64,000 nt of DNA, taken from contig CAVZKP010000019.1 of the NCBI GenBank assembly GCA_963775875.1, positions 62,001-126,000 on the forward strand, given 5' to 3'. A program made the translations under genes and the position numbers. The notes beneath the pieces were generated by a model. The model was given only the letters and a program-made list of their open reading frames with translations, ran no database searches and was not told where the DNA came from. Positions 17,138-25,754 of the stretch are shown here, in pieces. Numbering within the stretch: the first letter of the stretch is position 1; the number at the start of each line of letters is the position of its first letter. Source of the DNA: AP-15 sp963775875 (GTDB lineage Bacteria > Pseudomonadota > Alphaproteobacteria > ATCC43930 > CGMCC-115725).

Positions 17138-19084
17138 TTACGGGCATTGGACCGGGGAGCCGTGGAAATAACAGATCTGTCCGCCTTCCTCGCTTGGCAG
17201 CGCATCCTCGACCCCGGTCTGCACCGGATCGTCCGGGCATTGGCCGGTCGTGGGGTTGCCCCCGGTGCAAGGCTGGTTGCCGGCGGCCGCGGCGGCGAAC
17301 GCAGTCTGGTTGACGATTTGCGGCAAGACCGGAGACATCGGGTCCGGGTTCTGCGAGCTTGCCGTCAGCGTTGCCGGAACCACCCCGCCGGGACAGCCAA
17401 GCGCGCTCGACGTCGTATACCCGTCACTGAAGATAAAAGTAATATCTACACCGCACAGTTGAGCGTTGCTGACGGCGCTCGTAAATCCCTTTGAGAATTT
17501 TATCGCATCGTTCGATGCGGCGCCTGGAAGGTTGAATTCGAGGATCAGGCATTGGGCCGTCGACGCGGCGCATTGAGTATATAATGCTCCCAGGTTCCAG
17601 GCGCCGGTCGGAAGATTATCCGAATCTGGATTGGGGAAGTCCGCATCCTGCAAAAGGTTCCGGCGAGACTGAGAGATCACGCGGAATTGCTGGTTGAATT
17701 GCAGCCCCGGCGGCAACGTCAGCACCCAGGCGAGCAGCTTTTCGTTCGGCCTGCCGGAGCCGGCGGCGGGACCCGCCACGTTGACCGTCATCGAGCTGCC
17801 GCTGGCGGTCAATGTCGTCGTCGAATTCGCGATCGGCTGCAGAAATCCGCTGGGATCGACCACCGCCGCCTGCTGCGACACCGGCAGAAGGGTCGGAAAT
17901 TGCTTGCTCTGCGCTTCGGTGGTGATTTGATCGGCCATTCCATTGGCCAAGGTCGGCTTATTTGAACATGCGGCCGAGGTGGAAAGCACGCAGGCGACCG
18001 TCGGTTCGGTGCGCAAATTCCCGGCCGTCATCAGATTGGCCATGCAAGTGGGGTATCCCGCATCACACTCCCCCAGCACCGGGGTAGCCGGGATTGGCGG
18101 CAAAATCCCGCCGGGGGGGAAAGGATTGGTGGCAGATTCCGGTTCGTAAGGTCCGGCGCCGTAGGTCGTGTGATCGAGGCCGAGATTGTGCATGATCGCG
18201 TGCGCGAGCGTGTCGATCCGAGGCGTCAGCGGGAAGGGCGGGAAAAAGGTGTTGCCGCCGATCGACACGCCATTGTTGTTGACCCAGCTGAAATCATAGA
18301 GCTGCCCTCCAGACTGGCTGGCCGGCGGGTTGAGCTTGTTGACGAAAAACATGTTGATAACGCTCGGCGTCGGGCTTATCGGCACCCCGGTCGGAGTCGT
18401 CGGATTGGGTACTTTGCCGGTCTGAGAGATCGTGTTCTGTTGCGACAGGGTCAGGAAGTCCTGGCTCTGAAAAATGACGTTTCCGACAGTATTGGTCGTC
18501 TGCGCGACATTCAAGGTCTGATAGGTCGTCCCGGTAGTCGAGTTGGTCGGCGAGTTATATTGGACGATTTTGTTAAATAGGACATCGATGCCGATTTGGT
18601 TCAACAGAGCCCGGGTGATGTCTATTCCTCCGGTGGCCGGATAGGCGGCTCCTGTTGCCGGATTGACGACAAAGCCGATCGGGCCCGTCGCGGTAATCGT
18701 CGTGCTGGGAACGGTCTGCGACAGGTTGACGGTGTAGGTGCCTTTGCCACCCAATCCGGTGCCAAGCGCGGTAATCACGGTGCCCGCTGCGATCCCGGTC
18801 CCCGATAGCGAATCCGAGACATGGAGCGTCCCGGACGAGCACGAAGCGACGGTTAGCGTCGTGGTGGCGATGGTTCCGACGCAGGTTACATTGCCCACCG
18901 TGCTGGTTGTGTTAAACGGTGCGCAACTCGTCCCGGTGCTCGAACACACATCGATCGGCTGGACCACGACGAAATTGGTGATCGGGACTGATTGGGCAAC
19001 AGCAGCGCCCGGTCCGAGGCAGACAGCCGCCAGCAACCAAAAGAACCCGATGATCGGGTTCGCGCGGGGTCGCAAATCGCCCAT
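17138..19084 (-). CDS. Secreted metzincin-like protein with catalytic Glu replaced (HAIMHNLGLDH)
   Basis: 648 residues with a signal peptide (IIGFFWLLAAVCLGPGAAVAQ). Near residue 303 the sequence HAIMHNLGLDH has the three zinc-binding histidines and glycine of the metzincin motif HExxHxxGxxH, but Ala replaces the general-base Glu. The protein may therefore bind zinc without cleaving peptides, unless the change is a base error. Residues 60-120 contain a Gly/Thr-rich module (SGTGIAAGTVITALGTG, GTYTVNLSQTV) like those in phage tail and structural proteins. Many cysteines suggest disulfides. GGGGAGG lies 6 bases before the ATG. It is transcribed divergently from the exported protein at 19278-20486, across a palindrome-rich gap. 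Confidence 0.65.
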   Translation of the reverse strand: MGDLRPRANPIIGFFWLLAAVCLGPGAAVAQSVPITNFVVVQPIDVCSSTGTSCAPFNTTSTVGNVTCVGTIATTTLTVASCSSGTLHVSDSLSGTGIAAGTVITALGTGLGGKGTYTVNLSQTVPSTTITATGPIGFVVNPATGAAYPATGGIDITRALLNQIGIDVLFNKIVQYNSPTNSTTGTTYQTLNVAQTTNTVGNVIFQSQDFLTLSQQNTISQTGKVPNPTTPTGVPISPTPSVINMFFVNKLNPPASQSGGQLYDFSWVNNNGVSIGGNTFFPPFPLTPRIDTLAHAIMHNLGLDHTTYGAGPYEPESATNPFPPGGILPPIPATPVLGECDAGYPTCMANLMTAGNLRTEPTVACVLSTSAACSNKPTLANGMADQITTEAQSKQFPTLLPVSQQAAVVDPSGFLQPIANSTTTLTASGSSMTVNVAGPAAGSGRPNEKLLAWVLTLPPGLQFNQQFRVISQSRRNLLQDADFPNPDSDNLPTGAWNLGALYTQCAASTAQCLILEFNLPGAASNDAIKFSKGFTSAVSNAQLCGVDITFIFSDGYTTSSALGCPGGVVPATLTASSQNPDPMSPVLPQIVNQTAFAAAAAGNQPCTGGNPTTGQCPDDPVQTGVEDALPSEEGGQICYFHGSPVQCP

Positions 19085-19170
19085 CGCACGCCTCCCCTCT
19101 TTATGTCGTCGCCAAGGATTTAACAGTGTTTTTACATGAAGAGAGCGGGTCTCGGCAAACAGAAAATATC

Positions 19171-19186
19171 TGCAAGATTTTAACCA
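19171..19186 (-). promoter_or_regulatory. Possible sigma-54 promoter for the metzincin-like gene
   Basis: On the minus strand the bases TGGTTAAAATCTTGCA place GG and GC exactly 10 bases apart with a TTGCA -12 box, as in sigma-54 promoters. The -24 box is weaker (TGGTTA). It overlaps one arm of the inverted repeat at 19178-19262 and lies about 87 bp before the ATG. Confidence 0.35.
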
Positions 19187-19262
19187 AAACGATCAGTTGC
19201 CGAGGGTGGGTCAACTGCCTTAGACTGAATGCCTAAGGCGCAAAACGCGGATTTGGTTAAAA
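19178..19262. promoter_or_regulatory. Nested inverted repeats in a divergent promoter region (candidate operator)
   Basis: Outer arms: TTTTAACCAAA at 19178-19188 and TTTGGTTAAAA at 19252-19262, an exact 11-bp inverted repeat. Inner arms: GCCTTAG at 19217-19223 and CTAAGGC at 19233-19239, an exact 7-bp inverted repeat with a 9-base spacer. Both lie in the 193-bp gap between two divergent genes for secreted proteins, which suggests shared control. Confidence 0.5.
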
Positions 19263-19277
19263 CGGGGAGACGGAACC

Positions 19278-20486
19278 ATGCGCATATCGTTAAAGGCTTT
19301 TAAGGTTCCCGGTCTTGCCGTTGCGGTTGCCGCGGTCTGGATGTATAGTGCCGGATTGGCGTGGGCTGGCGATGGCGGTGAGAGCTTGACAGGCCTCAAT
19401 AATATCATAAGCGGTCTCTGCTCCCTCCTGAACATCACCACACCTTGCCCGCAATTTCCGACGATCACCCAGGCGGTCCTGGAAATTGCCGGGCTGGAAA
19501 CCTCCCCGCCGGAAATGGTTCGCGCCCTCAACAGCGTCGCCCCGGGCACCTATGTCGATGCCGGCAACGCGGCCGCGATCCCGCCGACCCCCTTCCCGCT
19601 CACCTCGACAACCTCGCCGACTTTGTCCAACCTGCTGTCGACCCTGACGCCGCTCGCCTTCGTCAGCGGCTGGAAGTCCGGGCCGGCGGCGGTGACCCAG
19701 CTCTATAACCCCGACGCCGACACGTTTCTTTACGCGGTGGCGAGCGGAGCGCCCCCGGTCGCCAGTACCGGGCTGACCGTTCCCGATACACTCAATTTAT
19801 TCTACGACGATCCGTCCTGGATAAACTTGCCCTTCTCGCAGGACAAAGCTGTTGCCAAATTCTCGCTGCCTTTGACGGTGTTGAACAGCGACGGCATGAC
19901 CGAGCGTCCGGTTGCCGCCACCTTGCAGTACATCGCCCCTAGCCGCGGCGGGCTGCCGTGCTCGGCCAGCACCGTCACCGGCAACTTCTCGGGCCTCGGC
20001 AACCAGACCTTGGGCGCCGCACAGATCGGGATAAACTGCGCGGTCGTCTATTCGCCGTCGCCGATCTCGAAAAAGCCGCATGCGATATTCGAAATACAGG
20101 TTCCGCTGCTGGTCACCGTGGCGACCGACCCGCCGTATTTCTTCTTCGCGATAAACGCGCCGAGCCTCGGTCCGATCAATTCGAGCATCCCGAGCGCCTT
20201 CTTCAGCGACGAAACCGGCTTTACCCCGGTTTCCGGCGTTTTGGGGTCGGCCGGAATGTCCATCGGCGTCGCTCCCACCGCGGCGCCGCTTTGTACCGGT
20301 TCCGACGGAACCTGCCCGACACCTCCGCCGTCCGGTGTCTTCGCACTCTGCGCCAGCCTGCCGCGGAACGGCTACGGCCACCACCTGGTTCCCTCCGTCG
20401 CTGCGGATTATGTGATCGCGGTGGATGGCGAGACGCTGCTCTCCTCGCCGCTGCCTGCGGTATCTACCAGTGTGTGCCCGTTCTAG
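19278..20486 (+). CDS. Exported protein of unknown function
   Basis: 402 residues. A signal peptide is evident (basic MRISLKAFK, then a hydrophobic stretch, cleaved near GLAWAG). The mature protein is acidic to neutral, rich in Pro, Ser, Thr and Gly, with about eight cysteines that probably pair (LCSLL, TPCPQ, PCSAS, NCAVV, LCTGSDGTCP, LCASL, final VCPF). I do not recognise a domain. GGGGAGACGG precedes the ATG. It shares a divergent promoter region with the metzincin-like gene at 17138-19084, and both are secreted, cysteine-bearing and similar in composition, so a joint extracellular role is plausible but unproven. Confidence 0.6.
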   Translation: MRISLKAFKVPGLAVAVAAVWMYSAGLAWAGDGGESLTGLNNIISGLCSLLNITTPCPQFPTITQAVLEIAGLETSPPEMVRALNSVAPGTYVDAGNAAAIPPTPFPLTSTTSPTLSNLLSTLTPLAFVSGWKSGPAAVTQLYNPDADTFLYAVASGAPPVASTGLTVPDTLNLFYDDPSWINLPFSQDKAVAKFSLPLTVLNSDGMTERPVAATLQYIAPSRGGLPCSASTVTGNFSGLGNQTLGAAQIGINCAVVYSPSPISKKPHAIFEIQVPLLVTVATDPPYFFFAINAPSLGPINSSIPSAFFSDETGFTPVSGVLGSAGMSIGVAPTAAPLCTGSDGTCPTPPPSGVFALCASLPRNGYGHHLVPSVAADYVIAVDGETLLSSPLPAVSTSVCPF

Positions 20487-20575
20487 GGCCGAGCGCCTGA
20501 TCTGATGTCGCGGGGCGGCGAGACGGCGTCGCCCGGCGATATCGGCGGAGGCGACCGGCCGGCCGGCAGAGGGAG

Positions 20576-21382
20576 GTGCAGCTGACCGCGTTGCTCGTGT
20601 TGGCCGGCAGCCTGCTCGCTGTCGCATTATGGGAATTCTGCCAGCCGCGACGGCAGCGGGAGTTCCCGGCGCTGCGGCGGCGGCTCGGCAATATCGGCAT
20701 CTGGCTGCTGAATATCGTGCTCGTCGCCGTCACCTTCGCGCCGACCGATACGTTCCGGCCGCAGCTCGAATCGGTTCTCGGCGTGGCCTTGCCCTCCTGG
20801 CCGATTGCCAATCGATGGGCGAGCTTTGCCGCCGCCTTCCTGCTGCTCGATTTTTTGAATTACGCAACGCATCGCTGTCAGCACGCGGTGCCGCTGCTAT
20901 GGCGGCTTCACGCCCTGCATCACTCGGACCCCGATGTCGATGTGACGACCTCGGTGCGGCATCACCCGATCGAGTATTTGCTTGCCGGGGGGTTCTACTG
21001 GCTGGCGGTGTTGGCGTTCGACCTGCCGCTGGCGGTCGTGACGGTCCATGGGCTGACCGTGTTCGCGACCGCCGCCATCACCCACGGCAATACCAGATGT
21101 CCCGAATGGCTCGAGCGGCTGTTACAGCCGGTGGTCATCACGACCGACCTGCACCGCGTCCACCACTCGGTTTCGCCGGACCAGGCGAACGCCAATTTCG
21201 GCGCCGTGCTGTCGGTGTGGGATCGGCTGTTCGGAACCTATGTCCGATTGAGCCGGGCGCAGCACGAGGCCATCGTCTTTGGCGTTGCCGAACTGCCGGC
21301 CGCGGATTGTCTGAAACCGTCGGCGATGCTGAAAACCCCGTGGCTGCTGCCGCGCCCGAGACGGGTCGCGGCGGGCGGCTAG
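20576..21382 (+). CDS. Sterol desaturase/fatty acid hydroxylase-family membrane protein
   Basis: About 268 residues with four or more membrane helices and the di-iron histidine clusters of the fatty acid hydroxylase superfamily: HRCQH near residue 100, HALHH near 112, RHHPIEY near 127, HGNTR and finally HRVHH near 199. Members insert hydroxyl groups or double bonds into lipids; the lipid here is unknown. The start is uncertain because the GTG at 20576 directly abuts GAGGGAGG, so a downstream CTG, TTG or GTG (20582-20597) may be used. It is followed on the opposite strand by an MlaC/HpnM-like gene, which hints at envelope lipid metabolism. Confidence 0.8.
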   Translation: MQLTALLVLAGSLLAVALWEFCQPRRQREFPALRRRLGNIGIWLLNIVLVAVTFAPTDTFRPQLESVLGVALPSWPIANRWASFAAAFLLLDFLNYATHRCQHAVPLLWRLHALHHSDPDVDVTTSVRHHPIEYLLAGGFYWLAVLAFDLPLAVVTVHGLTVFATAAITHGNTRCPEWLERLLQPVVITTDLHRVHHSVSPDQANANFGAVLSVWDRLFGTYVRLSRAQHEAIVFGVAELPAADCLKPSAMLKTPWLLPRPRRVAAGG

Positions 21383-21392
21383 CCGGCGGCGA

Positions 21393-22079
21393 CTAGTCGG
21401 CGCGAGCGGCGGTCCGGGTCAGCATATCGGCCTTGCGGTTGAGCGCTTCGATCAGGCCGTCGATGCCCTGGCTGCGCAAGATCGCGGCGAATTCCGAGCG
21501 GCGGGTCGCCACCTCGCTGATCGAGCCGTCGAGATAGATGTCGGCGATCAGCCAGTTGCCGGCGCCGTCCTGCCGCATCAGATAGTCGATTTCGACCGGG
21601 TCGCCGTTGGCCTTGACGATCCGGCTGGTGACCATGACCCCGGAGGGCGCCGGCCGCTCCCCGGTCACTTCGAGCTTTTGTCCGTCGTAGCTGTCGAACC
21701 GGTCGGCATAGATCGCCGAGATATAGCGTCCGTAGCTGTCGGTGACCTGCTGCTGTTGGGCTGCGCTCAGACCGGCCCAGCTCGGGCCGACCGACAGGCG
21801 GGCCATGACCGGCAAATCGAAGCTGTTGCGGATGACCGGCTCCAATTGGGCAAAGCGTCCGCTTTCGCCGAGCGTCGAACCGTTTTTCATCGTGCTGAGC
21901 AGGCTGGCGTAGAGGCTCTGTATGGTATTGCCGCCGCCCGCCGCCATGGCCGCGCCGTGGCCGGCGACGCTGGCAAACATCAGCATCGCGGCAAAGCCGG
22001 CGGCTTTGCGCCCGAGCCGTTTCGCCGCTGCTGGCCTCCCCAATGGCGCCGAAAGTCTTAACAAACTACCCTTGATCAT
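21393..22079 (-). CDS. MlaC/HpnM-like periplasmic phospholipid-binding protein (Ttg2D family)
   Basis: 228 residues with a signal peptide (KRLGRKAAGFAAMLMFASVAG, cleaved near AAMAAG). The mature part matches the MlaC/Ttg2D lipid-carrier fold: FDLPVMARLSVGPSW early on, then SYGRYISAIYADRFDSYDGQ, TSRIVKANGDPVEIDYLMR and NWLIADIYLDGSISEVATRRSEFA. Such proteins shuttle phospholipids across the periplasm, and a close branch (HpnM) is tied to hopanoid loci. No mlaD/E/F or hopanoid genes are nearby, so the exact branch is open. ATG at 22079 is chosen because it starts a proper signal peptide; an upstream start at 22136 would add a hydrophilic extension. Confidence 0.82.
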   Translation of the reverse strand: MIKGSLLRLSAPLGRPAAAKRLGRKAAGFAAMLMFASVAGHGAAMAAGGGNTIQSLYASLLSTMKNGSTLGESGRFAQLEPVIRNSFDLPVMARLSVGPSWAGLSAAQQQQVTDSYGRYISAIYADRFDSYDGQKLEVTGERPAPSGVMVTSRIVKANGDPVEIDYLMRQDGAGNWLIADIYLDGSISEVATRRSEFAAILRSQGIDGLIEALNRKADMLTRTAARAD

Positions 22080-22354
22080 GACCTGAACTCTGTTGCATGG
22101 TGTCTCCCGTCCGTCTAGGTGCGTGCAGCGCAGCAAGTTTCAAGGTATGGCTGAGCTGCGGCCGGTTCATCGCGATATTGTGAGAATGGGCTTGCATTGG
22201 CTGGGGCGCACCAGCGGCGCCGGACGCCGATGGCGACGTTGCGGCGGCTTGAAGACCGGGTGTTGCTGCAACCCACCCGATCAATCCGGCGGGTCCCTCG
22301 GCCATTCCGCACCCGCCACAGATCCCCACTCATCTGACAAAATAACGGTGAGGC

Positions 22355-23647
22355 ATGCAATCGCCGTTTGACTTGCTGGCGTTGCTTCTGGTGCTGGCGG
22401 CGCTGTTTGGGTACCTGAACCACCGCCTCTTTCGCTTGCCGCTGACAGTGGGGCTGCTGCTGATGGCGCTGGCGAGCACGATGCTGCTGATCGCCGCCGA
22501 CGCCGCGGCGCCGCAGCTCGGGATCAAGCTCGCCATCCGCCTGCTGCTCGCCGGGGTCAACTTCCCGGTGGCGCTGCTCAACGGCTTTTTGGCCTTCCTG
22601 TTGTTCGCCGGCGCCCTCGAAGTCGATTTCGCCGAGCTTTTTGCGCGCAAATGGACGGTCTTGACCCTGGCCACTTTCGGTACGGTGCTGTCGACGGCGC
22701 TGATCGCGGCGGGGCTGTTCGCCGTGTCGGCGGCGCTGGGCATCGGCATCCCGGTCGCCTGGTGCCTGGTGTTTGGCGCCCTGATCTCGCCGACCGACCC
22801 GGTCGCCGTTCTGCTGGTGCTGAGGCGGGTCGGCATCCCGCAATACCTGCAGGCGATCATCGCCGGCGAGAGCCTGTTCAACGACGGCATCGGCGTCGTG
22901 CTGTTTTTGCTGCTGCTGTCGCTGGCGACCGGCGGCGGCGGTCATGCGCACAGCGCGGTGGCGATCGTCGGCGAGTTCCTGTTGTCGGCGGTCGGCGGCG
23001 GCGTCCTCGGCCTGGTCCTCGGCTATGCCGCGTTTCTGCTGATCCGCGGGGTCGATGATTACAATGTCGAACTGATCATCTCCCTGGCTCTGGTAACCGG
23101 GACCTACAGCCTCGCCGGCATGCTCGGCATGTCCGGCCCGGTCGCGGTCGTCGCCGCCGGCATCCTGATGGGCAATCATGGGATGCAGCGGGCGATGAGC
23201 GAGTTGACCCGCCAGCATTTGAAGGTGTTCTGGCTCCTGGTCGATGACACCTTGAACGCGCTGCTGTTCCTGCTGATCGGGCTGGAGATCGCGGCGATCG
23301 ATCTGGCCTGGCGCGCCCTCGCCGCCACAGCCATCATGGTCCCGGTGGTGCTTGTAGCCCGCTGGCTCAGCGTCACCGCCTCGGCATTGCCGCTCAATCT
23401 GCGTCTGCCGGGCCGTTTCGGGTCGTTCATGGTGCTGACCTGGGGCGGGCTGCGCGGCGGGATCTCGGTGGCATTGGCATTGGCATTGCCGCCCACCGCT
23501 TATAAGGACACGATGTTGACGATCGGTTACGGGATCGTCGTGTTCGCGATCGTCGTCCAGGGGCTGAGCCTCGAACGGGTGGCCCGCCGCGCATTGCCGG
23601 CATTGCCCGTCCCGGGGAAGGCTGAGCGCGCTGCCGGGGACGGGTGA
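22355..23647 (+). CDS. CPA1-family Na+/H+ antiporter
   Basis: 430-residue membrane protein with about 12 helices, belonging to the monovalent cation:proton antiporter 1 family. The key ion-binding region reads GALISPTDPVAVLLVLRRVG, with the essential aspartate in TDP, followed by the conserved AGESLFNDGIGVVLF helix containing the second acidic residue. Further helices hold GPVAVVAAGILMGN and TWGGLRGGISVALALALP. It exchanges sodium (or potassium) for protons for pH and salt homeostasis. No C-terminal cytoplasmic regulatory domain is present. The ATG follows AACGGTGAGG. ftsH begins about 85 bp downstream on the same strand. Confidence 0.9.
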   Translation: MQSPFDLLALLLVLAALFGYLNHRLFRLPLTVGLLLMALASTMLLIAADAAAPQLGIKLAIRLLLAGVNFPVALLNGFLAFLLFAGALEVDFAELFARKWTVLTLATFGTVLSTALIAAGLFAVSAALGIGIPVAWCLVFGALISPTDPVAVLLVLRRVGIPQYLQAIIAGESLFNDGIGVVLFLLLLSLATGGGGHAHSAVAIVGEFLLSAVGGGVLGLVLGYAAFLLIRGVDDYNVELIISLALVTGTYSLAGMLGMSGPVAVVAAGILMGNHGMQRAMSELTRQHLKVFWLLVDDTLNALLFLLIGLEIAAIDLAWRALAATAIMVPVVLVARWLSVTASALPLNLRLPGRFGSFMVLTWGGLRGGISVALALALPPTAYKDTMLTIGYGIVVFAIVVQGLSLERVARRALPALPVPGKAERAAGDG

Positions 23648-23733
23648 ACGCGCCGCGACGAGATCTCGGCCCGCCGGTTTGGGTTATCGAGGCCGGCAGA
23701 TCCTCTGCCGCCAAAGATCCAGGACTCCAGCCC

Positions 23734-25594
23734 ATGGACAAGAAAATTCACATCAACTTCTGGTACGTGATCGCTGCGGTTCTGGGGATGCTGTGGATTC
23801 AGAGCCTTTATCTGCAAAGCACCGAACGGACGCCGATCCCCTACAGCCGGTTTCAGACCTTGCTCAACGAAGGCAAGGTTGCCGAAGTCGATATCGGCCC
23901 GAATTACATCAACGGCTCGTTGAAGAAGGCGGAACCCGACGGGCTCAAGGACTTCACCACCGCGCGGGTCGCGCCCAGATCTGGCGCAGAGCCTCGACAA
24001 GCACGGCGTCACCTATACCGGGGTGGTCGAAAATCACTTTGTTCGCGACCTGCTCTCATGGATCCTGCCGGCGATTATTTTCGTCGGGATCTGGATGTTT
24101 GCCATCCGCCGCATGGGGCAGGGCGGTCTCGGCGGGGTGATGCAGATCGGCAAGAGCCACGCTAAGATCTATGTCGAGAAGGAGACCAAAACCACCTTTG
24201 CCGATGTCGCCGGGGTGGACGAGGCCAAGGAAGAGCTGGTCGAGATCGTCAACTTCCTGAAAGACCCGACCACCTATGGGCGGCTCGGCGGGCGTCCGCC
24301 CAAAGGCGTGCTGCTGGTCGGCCCGCCCGGGACCGGCAAGACTCTGCTCGCCCGCGCCGTCGCCGGCGAGGCCGGGGTGCCGTTCTTTTCGATCTCGGGA
24401 TCGGAATTTGTCGAGATGTTTGTCGGCGTCGGCGCCGCCCGGGTACGCGATCTGTTCGAGCAGGCGCGCCAGCATGCGCCGGCGATCATCTTCATCGACG
24501 AACTCGATGCGCTGGGCCGGGCCCGTGGGCCGTTCGGCGGCGGCGGCCAGGACGAAAAGGACCAGACCCTGAACCAGCTGTTGGCCGAACTCGACGGTTT
24601 CGACCCGACCAGCGGCCTCGTTCTGCTGGCCGCAACCAACCGGCCCGAAGTGCTCGATCCCGCCTTGCTGCGCGCCGGGCGGTTCGACCGGCAGATCCTG
24701 GTCGACCGGCCGGACAAGCGCGGGCGCGAGCAGATCCTCGCGGTCCATCTGAAAAAGGCCAAGCTCGGCCCCGATGTATCTGCCCCGGAAATCGCGGCGT
24801 TGACCCCGGGTTTCACCGGCGCGGATCTCGCCAATCTGGTCAACGAGGCGACCCTGCTCGCCACCCGGCGCAACGCCGAGGCGGTGACGATGGCCGACTT
24901 CAACAACGCGGTCGAACGCATCGTCGCCGGCTTGGAAAAACGCAATCGATTGCTGAACCCGCTGGAGCGGCGGGTCGTCGCCTATCACGAGCTCGGCCAT
25001 GCGATGGTGGCGCTGGCCTTACCCGGGACCGACACCGTGCACAAGGTGTCGATCATTCCGCACGGCGTCGGCGCGCTCGGCTATACGATCCAGCGGCCGA
25101 CCGAGGAGCGCTATCTGATGACCCGGGCCGAACTCGAATACAAGATGGCCGGGTTGCTCGGCGGCCGGGCTTCAGAAACCATCGTCTTCGCCGAAGTATC
25201 GACCGGGGCGGCGGACGATCTGGCCCGCGCCACCGATATCGCCCGCGCGATGGTGCTGCGCTACGGCATGAGCGAGGCGCTCGGCAACGTCGCCTATGAC
25301 CGCGACCGTTCGCCGTTCCTGCAGCCGAATTTTCCGGTGCCGCAGGAGCGGGTCTACAGCGAAGGCACCGCCGAGGCCATCGACCGCGCGGTGCGCGCCC
25401 TGGTCGACCACGCCTTCGCCCTCGCCGCCGAAGTGCTGCAGCGCAACCGCGCCCTGCTCGACCGCACCGCCGTGGCGTTGCTCGAAACCGAAACCCTGAG
25501 CGAGCCGGAAATCGAACAGCTGAAGCGCGAGATCCTGCCGGCGCCAAGCCTGCTGCCGGCGCCCGAGCGTCCCGCGGTAGCGGCGGCGTCCTAG
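23734..25594 (+). pseudogene. ftsH: ATP-dependent zinc metalloprotease FtsH, single-base frameshift in the periplasmic segment
   Basis: Membrane-anchored AAA+ protease that degrades membrane and short-lived cytoplasmic proteins; about 619 residues when repaired. The first membrane helix starts at FWYVIAAVLGML. The frame breaks after FTTARVAP near base 23976: dropping one base gives DLAQSLDKHGVTYTGVVENH and leads into the second helix (WILPAIIFVGIWMFAI). Downstream is intact: Walker A GPPGTGKT, Walker B IIFIDELDALGR, arginine-finger region LLRAGRFDRQILVDRPD, zinc motif HELGH and the third ligand in STGAADD. The C-terminal fragment alone (GTG at 24023) would keep one helix, ATPase and protease. 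A second ftsH may exist elsewhere. Confidence 0.85.
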
Positions 25595-25700
25595 CCGAAT
25601 CGCGGGCTGGCGCCGCAATCCGCCGGAGGACCGCCGCCGAGGCAAACCGCGAGGTCGGGCAATGTCGTGTCGCGCAGGCAATATCGTGTCGCAGACGAAG

Positions 25701-25726
25701 AAACGCGCCCCCGCAGGAGCGCGTTT
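25701..25726 (-). terminator. Probable terminator of glnA
   Basis: AAACGCGC at 25701-25708 and GCGCGTTT at 25719-25726 form a perfect 8-bp stem, starting about 29 bp after the glnA stop on the minus strand. The run after the stem is short (TTTCTT), so termination may be partial. It also separates glnA from the convergent ftsH. Confidence 0.5.
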
Positions 25727-25754
25727 CGCGTCGGCGAAAGGAGGGTTCAGATCG

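Noticed and set aside
19202..19217. Sigma-54 promoter for the exported protein at 19278
   Set aside because: A GG-N10-GC spacing exists (within GAGGGTGGGTCAACTGCC) but the -24 box lacks TGGCA and the -12 box lacks TT, so chance is likely in GC-rich DNA.
24023..24165. Programmed frameshift in ftsH
   Set aside because: No slippery heptamer or downstream pseudoknot is visible at the break near 23976 (GCGCCCAGATC), and FtsH is not known to use one. A simple indel is more likely.
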